This document shows, piece by piece, positions 1 to 10,695 of a DNA stretch of 64,000 nucleotides. Position numbers and translations under genes: made by a program. Origin of the DNA: Cryptomeria japonica (lineage: Eukaryota; Streptophyta; Pinopsida; Cupressales; Cupressaceae); NCBI RefSeq assembly GCF_030272615.1, contig NC_081414.1, forward strand, positions 312,309,664-312,373,663. The letters are read 5' to 3'. The notes below the pieces were generated by a model. That model searched no databases and had not been told where the DNA came from. It worked only from the letters and a program-made list of their open reading frames with translations. Position 1 is the stretch's first letter, and the number at the start of each line of letters is the position of its first letter.

Positions 1-430
1 TAACAGGGTAAAAGACTCTAATCAAGTCTATAAATTGTAAAGCCTCTAACCAGGTGCAACATTCAGAATAAATGTTGTAAAATCCTTTAGCAAGGTAGAT
101 CTAACAGATCTTGTTACTCCTAACAGGGTAAGCTATCAGAAATAGCTAAAATGTAGCTCTAACCAAGCACTCTTTATTATTGTAGTAGTGAGGTTGTGGG
201 TACCATCCCCACCGCAGTTTTTCTCTCTAACCAAGAGTTTCTATGTAACCAAAATATATGTGTTATGGAGTGAATCATGTATGATTGTTATATATTTGTT
301 TTAACTTTATTTTATGTTACTGCACTATTCTGTTTATGCATAACAGTAAAGTTATTATTCAAGAAAAATTTTGGAGTACTGATTCACCCCTCCCCTCTCA
401 GTACATTAGCTTTCCATATTGGGCCTAACA
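1..430 (+). mobile_element. 3' part of a Copia-type LTR (plus strand)
   Basis: The stretch ends with a C-rich block (GATTCACCCCTCCCCTCTCA) and, about 40 bases later, a terminal CCTAACA. The other Copia LTRs in this window end the same way: TCTAACA at 53802 and 59692, and the reverse complement of 694-745. I therefore read it as the 3' part of an LTR whose 5' part lies outside the window. The 82-codon ORF at 277-525 is inside this LTR and has no recognisable product. No internal region or second LTR of this element is visible. Confidence 0.55.
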
Positions 431-431
431 T

Positions 432-693
432 TGTTATCATTCCATACTTACTTAACCTATGTGAGATTTGTAAACCAAAATCAAAGGGTAAATTAAGCTA
501 CGTGCAAGTTGTGAACAAGAATTGAAATCCAATAAAACCTCTAATTAGATCTAGGTGAGATTTGTCAACTAAAATTGAAAGTTCTTTCACCACTTAATTA
601 GATTTAGATGCGAGTTATGAATTGAAATTTAAGATTCATTAACCCCTAATTAGATCTAAGTGAGATTCCTCAACTGAAATTGAAAGTTATTTC
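432..693. repeat. Flank block F: degenerate ~53-bp tandem repeat, first copy
   Basis: The second half holds about three units of the type CTAATTAGATCTAGGTGAG...CAACTGAAATTGAAAGTT, period about 53 bp. It is the target of the minus-strand Copia element; the last five bases, ATTTC (689-693), are its target-site duplication. The whole 262-bp block recurs at 6718-6979 with only a few base differences. Confidence 0.85.
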
Positions 694-1883
694 TGTTAGG
701 ATAACTGGTGAACAATTGAGAGGGGGGGGGGTGAATCAGTTGTTAATAGTTTATAACATTTAATCCACAATACAACCTTAAACTGAAGCACATAAACATT
801 CAAATGCTGGTAAAGTAGAAACATATGCCGGTAGACACAGATATCGGTAAACAATGTAACTCAATAATTAAATAGATAATCAATGCAAAGAAACCATAAC
901 ACATAACACCATGATTTGTACATGGAAAATGTGGAAAGGGAAAAACCACAGTGGGAAGCCTACCCACAATCAGATGATACTTCTGCAGAAAGTATGTGAT
1001 ACAATGAAGGGCCTGAACATGCAGGAAAGCACACTGCCTAGAGCATACTGCTCATTACAAAAGAGTCTCACTGACTACAGAGATTAAAACCACCTCAAGA
1101 TAATTGGACAACAATCCAATAAAGTGAACTACCAGAGATAGCATCTACCATGCCTGATTATAGTCTCGGTTAAGCTCAATACTGGAGGCCTTTGACCTCT
1201 TCCTTAATCCCAATTCGATCACCTATGATCGACTTGATCCTTTGCAAATGATATTACAATTCATGACCATGATACACCTTTTATTTCCACCACACGATCT
1301 ACAATGAGATCTTACATTCATTTATACCAACCCTAAGACCTAAACTAATTAGGTCGGCCACTTAAAAGAAAGTAGAATAAGATCATTACATAATTCCATA
1401 TTAAAATGATGTGCCATGTCGGATTAAGACCAAAACAACAATAACAAATCCATAAATCCTACTGAAACATCTTGATAATGTGTAGAGTACACGCTAGCAC
1501 CAACACCAATATCTTGAAATCCATCTAGAAGCCACACCAACACCTCTTATGCATCCTATCATGATTCCTCAAAGAAAGCTCTGTCGGTAAGGCCTTAAAC
1601 CAATGTTGGTATGGGTTTACAAGAGTGTATGATAGTATCCAATACCAAGCCAATACTAATTGACCAAAAAATGCTCCAAAAGCACATATCACATGTAACT
1701 AATCACATTCCATAGATCCACACATGTCAGAAGTGTCCAATAGATAATCTCTTCTGCTAGTAACACTAGATATTCTACTGGTAACCAAAACTTGTTTGTT
1801 GGTAACCATCCATAACAGCCAGTGTTGAAATCAATGGCAAAACATCAATGCAACACATAATCAATTCATCTATAATGCCAATA
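694..1883 (-). repeat. Copia 3' LTR (LTR1)
   Basis: About 1190 bp. On the plus strand it starts TGTTAGGATAACTGG and ends ATGCCAATA; on the minus strand it is followed by flank ATTTC. A purine tract (minus strand GCTAAAGGGGGAGAT, 1884-1898) abuts its inner edge. It differs from LTR3 by substitutions and by a gap of roughly 90-100 bp near 1490, where LTR3 has extra sequence. Confidence 0.9.
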
Positions 1884-1898
1884 ATCTCCCCCTTTAGC
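1884..1898 (-). other. Polypurine tract of the Copia element
   Basis: Minus strand GCTAAAGGGGGAGAT directly upstream of the LTR start (TATTGGCAT). It is the expected plus-strand DNA primer site. The unrelated element at 58848-58858 has nearly the same tract (AAAGGGGGAGA). The 330 bp between it and the RNase H ORF hold no gene, only further C-rich tracts such as TCTCCCCCTTT near 2070. Confidence 0.75.
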
Positions 1899-2229
1899 AT
1901 TGATGGCAACACTAGATGTGAAAAACATCTAAGTACCAAGAAGTACCAAACAAGTCTCTCCCTGTGGAAGACAACCAACAATCTGTGTGAATGATATCTC
2001 TGTAAAGTTCTAAATAAATCTCTCCCCCTAATGTATACAACTCCTTTTTCTTTATTTTCACATCAATATCTCTCCCCCTTTGACATGAATGCCAGAAATC
2101 TAACAAAAATATCCAAGTAATAATGTAAACCTCAAAGCTAACTACTCCCCCTGAGTAGTAGCACCACTCGTCAGTGCCGAAATGAATAATATTTTTGATA
2201 ATGCATGTCAGACTGATGTCAAAGCTGCA

Positions 2230-2700
2230 TCAATAAATCTCTGTCAAAGGGGAAGAAACCCCTAACTTGTCTCTCAAATACTCAAATGATTCCTTAGACC
2301 ACGGTTTAGTGAATATGTCTACAATCTTCTCTTTAGTGTTCACATAAACCAATTTGATTTCCTTTTCTTCTACCCCATCCTTCAGAAAGTTGTACTTTAT
2401 TGATATATGCTTAGTCTTAGAGTGAAATGCCATATTTTTAGACATGTCAATAGCTACAGAGTTATCACAGTAGATAACTACTGGTTCACTATAATGTACC
2501 CTGATATCCTTCAACATTTGCTTCATCCATAAGACTTGAGTGCAATTAGTTGTTGCTGCAACATACTCAGCTTCTGCAGTAGATAAAGAAATGCATGACT
2601 ATTTTTTGTTGATCCATGAAACTAGTTTCTTTCTAAGAAAGAAACCTCCACCAGAAGTGCTCTTCCTGTCATCAGTATCACCTACCCAATCTGAGTCAGT
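2230..2700 (-). pseudogene. Copia RNase H domain (pol C-terminus), broken
   Basis: The RNase H follows the RT in the same polyprotein. The first part includes TDSDWVGDTDDRKSTSG at the end of the RT-proximal ORF. After stops near 2530-2600, the C-terminal part (2526-2230) reads on with IYCDNSVAIDMSKN and KTKHISIKYNFL, typical of plant Copia RNase H. The catalytic-type Asp residues in TDSDW and YCDNS are kept, but the frame is interrupted. Confidence 0.85.
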
Positions 2701-3735
2701 ATATGCACATAAAGTGAAATCATCATTTTTGGAATACCATAGGCCATATTCTATTGTTCCTTGCGAATACCAAAATATTCTCTTTACCACACATTCATTA
2801 TTTTCTTTACGATTACTTTGATATATTGAAACAATACTTACTGCATTCATAATATCAGGTCTAGTTTGAGTTAGATATAACAGACCACCAATCATAGATT
2901 TATACCTTGTCGGATTTACTGATGTAGAGGTATCCTTGATAGATAATTTCTCACTTGTCACCATAGGAGTACTTACCTGTTTGAAATTATCCATACCAAA
3001 CTTTTTCAACAATTCCCTTAGATGCTTAGTTTGACAAATAAAAATGCCTTTGATAGTTTGAGTAATCTACAAACCTAAGAAAAATTTCATCTCACCAATC
3101 ATGGACATTTCAAATTCATTCTTCATGTTTTTAGCAAATTCCATGCATAATTTATCTTCTCCTCCAAAAATGATATCATCAACAAATACTTCAATGATCA
3201 AAATATTATCATCAGTGATCTTATAATATAAATTACTATCAACACTGCCTTTAGTAAAACCAAGCTTCAAAAGATATTTATCCAACCTTGCATACCAAGC
3301 TCTAGGAGCTTGTTTCAAACCATATAAATCTTTTTCAATCTGCAAACCATATCTTTATCATCTGTCAGTGAAAATTCGTCAAGATTCTCAATGTATACTT
3401 CTTCCTCAAGCTCACCATTCAAAAATGCACATTTAACATCCATTTGATAAACCTTATAGTTCTTATAAGTTGCATAGGCAAGAAATAGTCTAACAACTTC
3501 AATTCTAGCTACAAGTGCAAATGCTTCACCATAATCAATTCCTTCCATTTGAGAATATCCTTTACAAACCAAGCCTTGTTTCTTACAACTTGACCATCCT
3601 CATTTAGTTTATTCCTAAAAACCCACTTAGTTCCAATAACATTCTTATTTTTAGGTCAGGGAACTAAAGTCCAAGTTTCATTCTTCTCTATATGTTCTAA
3701 TTCATCTTCCATAGCCTTTAACCAATGTTTATCCT
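2700..3735 (-). pseudogene. Copia reverse transcriptase (RVT_2), broken
   Basis: Codes RNA-dependent DNA polymerase. In order: a connection region (LISQIEPATV ... NVIGTKWVFRNKL, about 3600-3735, read by eye), then GYSQMEGIDYGEAFALVARI, QMDVKCAFLNGELEEEVYI, DLYGLKQAPRAWY and the catalytic VFVDDIIFGG, followed by STPM and YLTQTRPDI. The polymerase Asp pair is intact. The frame is broken by a stop near 3655, a shift near 3572, a stop/shift near 3320 and another near 3060. Confidence 0.9.
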
Positions 3736-3961
3736 TACAAGCTTCAATAACAGTTGCCGGTTCAATTTGAGAAATAAGACATACCTCTTCATTAGCCAGT
3801 TTCCTTCTAGTCATAACTCCCTTGTTCTTATCTCCAATGATTTGATCTTCAAAATGATTTAATCTTACATACCTTGGTGTCTTTTGAATTTTAGGTTCAC
3901 TTCTCTAATCATCAGTCACAGTTGAATTTTTTGATTGTGCCGGTGTAATTGTCTTAGCTTC

Positions 3962-4888
3962 CTATACCGGTTGAGGCATTATCAGTTCAGTTATGATCAT
4001 TTCCATTGCCAGTTCCCTGTCGTGTGATATATAATGATTTATGTACTGCTCATCCACTTTCACATTAGCACTCTCAACAATTTTATGTAATATTTTATTA
4101 TAACATCTATATGCTTTGCTACAAATTGAGTATCCAAGAAATATCCCTTCATCACATCTAGGATCAAACTTTCCAATTGAATCATCTCTTTTGATATAGC
4201 ATTTACTTCCCAAAAATCTGAAATATTTAACAATAGGTGTATGTCCAAACCATAGTTCATAAGGGGTCTTACCAGTTTCACCTTTGATGTGACCTCTATT
4301 GAATGTGTAGACTGTTGTACTCACAACTTCTCTCTAGTAGATATGAGACAATTTGGATTCCATCATCAGGGATATTGTTGCATCCAAAATGGTTTTGTTC
4401 TTTCTTTCCACTACTCCATTTTGTTGAGGAGTCCTAGGTGCAGATAGTTGTCTCCTGATTCCATTTGTCTCACAATAACTATTAAATTCATGAGAAGTGA
4501 ACTCACCTCCTTGATCTAATCTTAGACATTTGATTTTCAATCCAGTTTCAGTTTCAACCATCGCTTTAAAAATCTTGAATTTCTCAAAAGCTTCAGACTC
4601 CTCCCTTAGAAAAGTCACCCACATCATTCTAGAATAGTCATCAATAATCAACATGAAATACCTATCACCTTGAAAGCTTCTAGTCCTTGCTGGACCACAT
4701 AAATCAGTATAAATCAAATCAAGTACATCATTAGATTTATCATGTATGTTCTTAAAAGAACTTCTAACTTGCTTACCCAATTGACATTCCTTACATACCA
4801 GATTATGAGGCTTCATAATCTTAGGTATATCTCTAACTGCCCTAGTTGAACTGATCTTAACAATACAATCAAAATTAACACAACACAA
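3962..4888 (-). pseudogene. Copia integrase core and C-terminal domain, broken
   Basis: Inserts the cDNA into the host chromosome. The zinc-binding end is visible as CKECQLGK. The catalytic triad is recognisable: Asp in YTDLCGP, Asp in LRLDQGGEF and Glu in NGVVERKN. The C-terminal part (4324-3962) has TPYELWFGHTP and FLGSKCYI, as in Copia integrases. A stop separates the two parts near 4330. All three acidic residues are present, so inactivation is by frame damage. Confidence 0.9.
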
Positions 4889-4900
4889 CCTCTTATGCCA

Positions 4901-5410
4901 TTACCAACTCTCATCAATATGAGCAATTAAGCATGTCTTATTACCAGTGTTCAAGTGGAATATATTACTTCCTATCTGAATATCGGTTGCAATCTCCAAA
5001 TCAGTCTTGTAAATCATTTTGCATTTTCTATCTTTAAACTGAAGTTGGAAACCCTTATCAACCAATTGACCAACACTCAAAAGTTTATGCTTTAAACCTT
5101 CTACACAATAGACACTATCAGTATTATGCTTGCCATCCAAAGAAATAATACCTCTACCTTTGATCATACGTGCCTTGTTATCTCCAAATCTGACTTGACT
5201 GCCATTGTATTCTTGTAGGGACAAAAATTTCCCTTTATCTCCAGTCTCATGATGTGAGCATCCACTATCAATTACCCATTCATCCTTATCCTCAACTTTT
5301 GCTGCTAGAGCCTTTTCTTCATTCTTGATATCCAGTTCCGGTTCATCTTCCTTCAAAGCATAGAAAACCCATTCCTTTCCATTGCTAGATCCACTAGCAA
5401 AGTCTTCCAT
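4901..5410 (-). pseudogene. Copia aspartic protease and pre-integrase region
   Basis: Contains VIDSGCSHHETGDKG, the Copia protease active site (Asp-Ser-Gly), and CVEGLKHKLLSVGQL, which precedes integrase in Copia polyproteins. In the live element the protease would cut Gag-Pol. A stop lies just after HIDESW, before the integrase zinc region. About 40 codons between this piece and the Gag zinc knuckle are out of frame. Confidence 0.85.
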
Positions 5411-5451
5411 CGGTTCATCTCTAGAGTCATCAGTTACTCCTTCCTCATCTA

Positions 5452-6435
5452 CTATGTAGCATTGTTTACTTTTTTGAATCTATATCTGTTATGGTTAGGC
5501 TTAAAAGATTTCTTAACTCTTTCCTCAAACTTTGCATTCCTTTTAGGACATATAGATGCAAAATGACCAATCTTTTTACATGCAAAACATTTAAAAGGTG
5601 TTTTTCCTTCATACTTACTTCCAATTGGTCCTTTAGGTACTCTTCTAGCAAATAAGGCTTCAAGTTGCTCAAGTTCTTCATCTTCTTTCCTCACGTCTTC
5701 CAATTATTTTGCATATAGGGATTTCCAATCACTTTTGTCAGTAGATGATGATGATGATGATGCATGAAAAGCAGGTTCAAAATTTACATCTCCAGAAGAT
5801 TCAAATTCTTCAAGTTTAAAAGGAGATAATTTCCCAATCAGAATGTCTCTGTTAACTGAAGTGTTTGCCATTGTTCTTAACTCATTAATTGCAGTTGCCT
5901 TCATCTTGTAAGTTGGTGGAAGGGCTCTCAAGACTTTGGAAACTATTTCATCTTCACTTAGAAATCCTCCACAACATTTAATTCCCATAACAATCTCATT
6001 TACTCTTTCCATAAATACAACAATTCTCTCATTATCTTCCATTTTCAAGTTTTCATATCTTATCTGGTAACCATCAAGTTTAGCAATTTTGACAGTAGGG
6101 TCACCTTCATTCAGAGTTTGCAATTTGTCCCACATAACCTTTGTCAAAGATTTATCAATTATTCCCATGATCTGTTGATCAGTAAGTGCACACAAGAGGG
6201 CTTCTCTAGCTCTGTAATCATTTTCAATATTCTTATCCAAGTCTGTATGAGCAGGATTGCTAGATGTCAGATCATAAGGTGTGTATCCTTTCTCAGCGAT
6301 CTCCCAAATATCCTTGACAAGACATCTAAGATGAGTCTCCATTCGAATTTTCCATATCTCATAATTTGTTCCATCAAGCTTAGGGATTTCTCTTCTGAAA
6401 ATAGTTTTCGATGGATTAGAAGTGTTAGTTGCCAT
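5452..6435 (-). pseudogene. Copia Gag (UBN2-like) with one zinc knuckle, one in-frame stop
   Basis: Capsid protein. It starts MATNTSNPSK at 6435, close to the PBS. The core includes LDGTNYEIWKIRMETHL and ALPPTYKMKATAI, typical of the UBN2/DUF4219 Gag of plant Copia elements. The frame runs to a TAA at 5704-5706 and then continues open without shift. The continuation carries the CCHC knuckle CFACKKIGHFASIC. A single nonsense change therefore splits capsid from nucleocapsid. A run of GAT codons encodes a Ser-rich stretch before the stop. Confidence 0.9.
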
Positions 6436-6477
6436 AGGATCTACCTCAAACGGTTAGCTTCTGCAAAAAAGGACCAA

Positions 6478-6490
6478 GGCTCTGATACCA
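6478..6490 (-). other. Primer binding site, initiator-Met tRNA type
   Basis: Minus strand TGGTATCAGAGCC, two bases inside the LTR edge at 6493. It matches the usual plant Copia primer site complementary to the 3' end of tRNA-iMet. It fixes the element's orientation and shows that the LTR at 6493-6717 is the 5' LTR. Confidence 0.95.
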
Positions 6491-6492
6491 AT

Positions 6493-6717
6493 TGTTAGGA
6501 TAACTGGTAAACAACTGAGAGGGGGGGGTGAATCAGTTGTTAATAGTTTATAACATTTAATCCACAATACAACCTTAAACCAGAGCACATAAATATTCAA
6601 ATACCCGTAAAGCAGAAACAAATGTCGGTAGACACAGATACCGGTAAATAATGTAACTCAATAATTAAACAGATAATCAATGCAAAACAACCATACCACA
6701 TAACACCAAGATTTGTA
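6493..6717 (-). repeat. Copia 5' LTR, cut off after ~225 bp (LTR2)
   Basis: Starts TGTTAGGATAACTGG next to the PBS and aligns with the first 225 bp of LTR1 and LTR3. At ...GATTTGTA it switches abruptly to the flank sequence TGTTATCATTCC, which otherwise begins at 432. The rest of the LTR and its target duplication are missing. Confidence 0.9.
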
Positions 6718-6979
6718 TGTTATCATTCCATACTTACTTAACCTATGTGAGATTTGTAAACCAAAATCAAAGGGTAAATTAAGCTACGTGCAAGTTGTGA
6801 ACAAGAATTGAAATCCAATAAAACCTCTAATTAGAGCTAGGTGAGATTTGTCAACTAAAATTGAAAGTTCTTTCACCACTTAATTAGATTTAGATGCAAG
6901 TTATGAATTGAAATTTAAGATTCATTAACCCCTAATTAGATCTAGGTGAGATTCCTCAACTGAAATTGAAAGTTATTTC
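6718..6979. repeat. Flank block F, second copy
   Basis: Same length (262 bp) and nearly the same sequence as 432-693; I count only a few substitutions. It also ends in ATTTC (6975-6979), immediately before LTR3. Confidence 0.9.
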
Positions 6980-8261
6980 TGTTAGGATAACTGGTGAACA
7001 ATTGAGAGGGGGGGGGTGAATCAGTTGTTAACAGTTTATAACATTTAATCCACAATACAACCTTAAACCGAAGCACATAAACATTCAAATACTGGTAAAG
7101 AAGAAACATATGTCGGTAGACACAGATACCGGTAAACAATGTAACTCAATAATTAAACAGATAATCAATGCAAAGAAACCATAACACATAACACCATGAT
7201 TTGTACGTGGAAAACATAGAAAGGGAAAAACCATGGTGAGAAGCCTACCCATAGTCAGATGATACTTCTGCAGAAAGTATGTGATACAATGAGGGGCCTG
7301 CACATGCAGGAAGGCACACTGCCTAGAGCGTACTGCTCATTACAAAAGAGTCTCACTGACTACAGAGGTTAAAACCACCTCAAGATAAATGGAAAACAAT
7401 CCAATAAAGTGAATTTCTAGAGATAGCATCTACCATGCTTGATTATAGTCCCGGTTAAGCTCAATACAGGAGGCCTTTGACCTCTTCCTTAATCCCAATT
7501 CGATTACCTATGATCGACTTGATCCTTCGCATATGATATTACAATTCATGACCATGATACACCTTTTATTTCCACCACACGATCTACAATGAGATCTTAC
7601 ATTCATTTATACCAAACCTAAGACCTAAACCAATTAGGTCAGCCACTTACAGATATTACAATAAGATCATTACATAATTTCATATTACAATGATATGCCA
7701 TGTTAGCTTAAGACCAAAACAACAATAACAAATCCATAATTCCTCCTGAAACATCCCGCTAACGTGTAGAGTACACGTTAGCATGATACAAGTCCATAAC
7801 CTAGATAGGTACCAGACCTATTCTGGGTCCACCACGCTAAAGCAATGTCTTCAAGTAGTTGAATCACGATCAAAGAACATCTTTAGCATCCTGAAATCCA
7901 TCTAGAAGCCACACCAACACCACTTATGCATCCTGTCATGATTCCTCAATGAACGCTCTGCTGCTAAAGCCTTAAACCAATGTTGGTAAGGGTTTACAAG
8001 AGTATGATAGTATCCGATACCAAGCCAATACTAACTAACCAAAACATGCTCCAAAAGCACGTATCACATGTAACCAATCACATTCCATAGATCCAAACAT
8101 GCCGGAAGTGTCCAACAGATAATCTCTTCTGTCGGTAACACTAGATCTTCTACCGGTTACCAAAACCTATCTATCGGTAACCATCCATAACAGCTAGTGT
8201 TGACATCAATGACAAAACATCAATGCAACACATAATAAATTCATCCATATTAATGCCAAAA
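6980..8261 (-). repeat. Copia solo-LTR-like copy (LTR3)
   Basis: About 1280 bp, flanked by ATTTC on both sides (6975-6979 and 8262-8266). With flank F it forms a normal solo-LTR locus. Its left part resembles LTR1 more than LTR2. Its right part contains a block near 7770-7870 that LTR1 lacks. Confidence 0.85.
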
Positions 8262-8266
8262 ATTTC

Positions 8267-8460
8267 ACAACCTAATTAGATCTGGATGAGGATTGTCAAT
8301 TGAAATTGAAAGTTCTTTTACCACCTAATTAGGTCTAGATGAGGATTGTCAATTGAAATTGACAGTTCTTTCACCCCCTAATTAGATCTAGATGAGGATT
8401 GTCAACTGAAATTGAAAGTTCTTTTACCACCTATCTAGATCTAGATGAGGATTGTACTTA
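8267..8460. repeat. ~53-bp tandem array, continuation of flank block F
   Basis: Units of CCTAATTAGATCTAGATGAG...TTGAAATTGAAAGTTCTTT begin near 8271, 8324, 8377 and 8431. This is the other side of the array into which the Copia element inserted. Confidence 0.85.
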
Positions 8461-8660
8461 GTTTTAAGATTTTAATTGATGAAAAATATGCCCAATTTAT
8501 AGATAAAACCCTGCATGCACACATTAGTTTTTCTTGAAACCTACAAATCAAAACCCTAATTAATGAATTCTTTGGATATAATCAACTAGATTGAAGAAAA
8601 GAATGCATGAGACAACTTGTTAGTGAAAATTGATTGTAAATACCAACTGCACAACAAATT

Positions 8661-8865
8661 TGATCACCTGCATTGAAAGAATGACCACTTGTGCAGAAAA
8701 TTTGACCACCTGTGTAAAAACCTTGACCACCTATGCAAAAAACTTGACCACCTATACAAACAACTTGACCCACCTGCACATAAAGAATGACCACCTACGC
8801 AAAAACCTTAACCACAAGTGTAGAAAAATTGACCACCTATGCAGAAAGAATGTTGACCTGCACAG
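8661..8865. repeat. 21-bp minisatellite, ten units
   Basis: Units of the type TTGACCACCTATGCAAAAAAC begin at 8661, 8682, 8703, 8724, 8745, 8766, 8788, 8809, 8830 and 8851. The spacing is 21 bp except for one extra base. The 103-codon ORF at 8630-8941 is a by-product of this 21-bp (7-codon) periodicity; I do not call it a gene. Confidence 0.9.
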
Positions 8866-8941
8866 GAGTAGGTGCTACTTGCACAGAGACAATGACAGGC
8901 ATGAAAATCTAGAAATTCAATCTTCTAGTACCTACGTGTGA

Positions 8942-10304
8942 TAAAAATTTTAACAAAAGAGGTTAAATTGGATGCGCGTTCACATCGGGTTCACCAGATG
9001 TAGATCGAGGAAAAATTAGGGAATGGTTAGAACACCAAAACATGAAATTGATCTAAGCTAATCACAAACTTAAATATCATGTAAATCCTTCCTAATCTAA
9101 CCAATAGGACCATTTAAATGAAAACATAGTTAAAACATGATGCAAACCATGAATCTTCAATGAAGCCCCGTTGTTCTTCCTTTCATCTCTAATGATATTA
9201 TGTTTCTCTCTTGTATGCCAAGTACACAAAATAGACAAAAGCAAAGGAGTGGTGCTTGAGATTTACTAGGAATGTGTGATTATAATTTTAATGCTAAATG
9301 GATGATTTTGAAGAAATTGGACAAAATGAAATTATTCGAAAAGTGGATTTCTAGAAAAACTGATAGAATGAAATTACACAATATTAGATGATTTAATTGA
9401 AAGCGAGGTCCCAATTTATAGAAAACTAGAGATTTGACGAATGGACCTGATTAAATGCACAACAGAGCTACCATTCAAGGAATGATGAAGGAGATGAGGA
9501 AAAAGAGGAGAAAAAGAAAAAAATAGATTTTTTTGTGGATGCATACCTCATTTTTTAATTAAAAATTGAAATGAATGAAATATTTCCAAAAATATAGAAC
9601 TTTGAAAATCAAAGAGAATATTAGGCATTTAAAAATTAAAAAAGAAAATATTATCCTTATATGAGAAGATAATTAGATAATTAGATAAATAAAGATATTT
9701 ATTTAATTTAAATGAAATAATCAGTTAATCAAACAATTTAAATAAGTTATTTGACTATAGGAGATAGAAATGAACTTTTAATTAAACAGATAAAATCATT
9801 TAATAAAGGTGCAAGTTTAAAATTAATTAAATAATATAAATTATTAAATTAATATTAAAAGGGGATTGATTAATTGATGAAAGAGAAAATGATTAGGGAA
9901 TAATTTGCAAAAATAGGGGTTTAATTAATTAATAATTAATTAAACCTAACATGGTGAACTAGTCAAACTAATATCCAAAGACCTCAATTTGGTCAAACAA
10001 AGTCAAATTAGGTCAAAATGAGTGTAAATGGGAATAATTTGGAAGGTTCGGATAGAAAATGGGAGAAGTGAAGTTTGCCTCCATGGCTCTTTCCTCACAA
10101 AGGCTTCACACTTCATAGTCTCACCAAGATAAATGTGGCGAAAAACCCCTATTGAAGGCTTTAAATCAATTCAAGTGTGTGCCATGTTTCTTTCCCATCA
10201 CATCACATAATTTCCCTTACCCAAGATGGTGTACTATAATTCTAAATCCACCCACATGATATGTTGAAAATCAAGTCATAAATCTCCTCCACATTATTAT
10301 CCAT
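8942..10304. other. AT-rich spacer, no gene seen
   Basis: Many runs of AATTAATTAAAT and stops in all frames. No coding domain, TIR or LTR edge is recognised. The composition resembles the LTR of the gypsy element near 34100-34460, so it may be decayed LTR sequence, but I cannot align it. Confidence 0.4.
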
Positions 10305-10695
10305 TAATGACACTGATGTTTGAAAGAGTGTTTGTCGATTGATTTCCACTTCGTTAAACATGAGATATTTTGAAATCCTCAAAGGTGGCTAAGAGAGATT
10401 TGATTTTTTTTTATATTTATTCAAGTTCCATGCACACACTTGACCTTTGATTATTGCATTGACAATTATAAGTGAATCCCCTTCCAGGTGGATTTGAGAG
10501 AGACAATTTTTTTAGTCATGATGACTGCATTCAAGGTTGCTTGAACTTTAGCCTCGTTGTTGGTTCCATCACAAATTTGTTATGCTCCTACAACTAGAAT
10601 ATTCCCTTGTTAATCCCTCATTGTGTACCCTTCTCCAGAGGGGGCTGGGTTCCCCTTAGATGCCCCATGAAAATTCAACTTCATCCAACTTTGGA
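10305..10695 (-). pseudogene. Relic of a LINE RNase H domain
   Basis: Translating the minus strand by eye gives WMKLNFHGASKGNPAPSGEG, TNNEAKVQATLNAV, then after a +1 shift HLEGDSLIIVNAII, then after another shift DFKISHV and RSGNQ. These match the order of the plant LINE RNase H (RVT_3) core seen elsewhere in this window (INFDGASKGN ... EAM ... EGDSLNII). The first catalytic Asp has become His (NFDG to NFHG) and several stops are present. It is a short isolated fragment; no RT is nearby. Confidence 0.75.

Larger units (their letters stand above)
694..8261 (-). mobile_element. Ty1/copia retrotransposon, rearranged (full element joined to a solo LTR)
   Basis: Read on the minus strand, the order is PBS, gag, protease, integrase, reverse transcriptase, RNase H, polypurine tract, LTR, which is the Copia order. 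The outer ends are flanked by ATTTC on both sides (689-693 and 8262-8266). Inside these limits lie three LTR copies (694-1883 complete, 6493-6717 partial, 6980-8261 complete) and a second copy of the left flank (6718-6979). Stops and frameshifts interrupt every coding domain, so the copy is dead. Confidence 0.9.

Noticed and set aside
277-525. 82-codon ORF with a hydrophobic N-terminus
   Set aside because: It lies across an LTR end and the tandem flank block; its second half is repeat sequence also found at 6718.
8582-8941. ORFs of 70 and 103 codons on opposite strands
   Set aside because: Both are explained by a 21-bp tandem repeat that cannot easily acquire stops in all units. There is no start context, intron or homolog.
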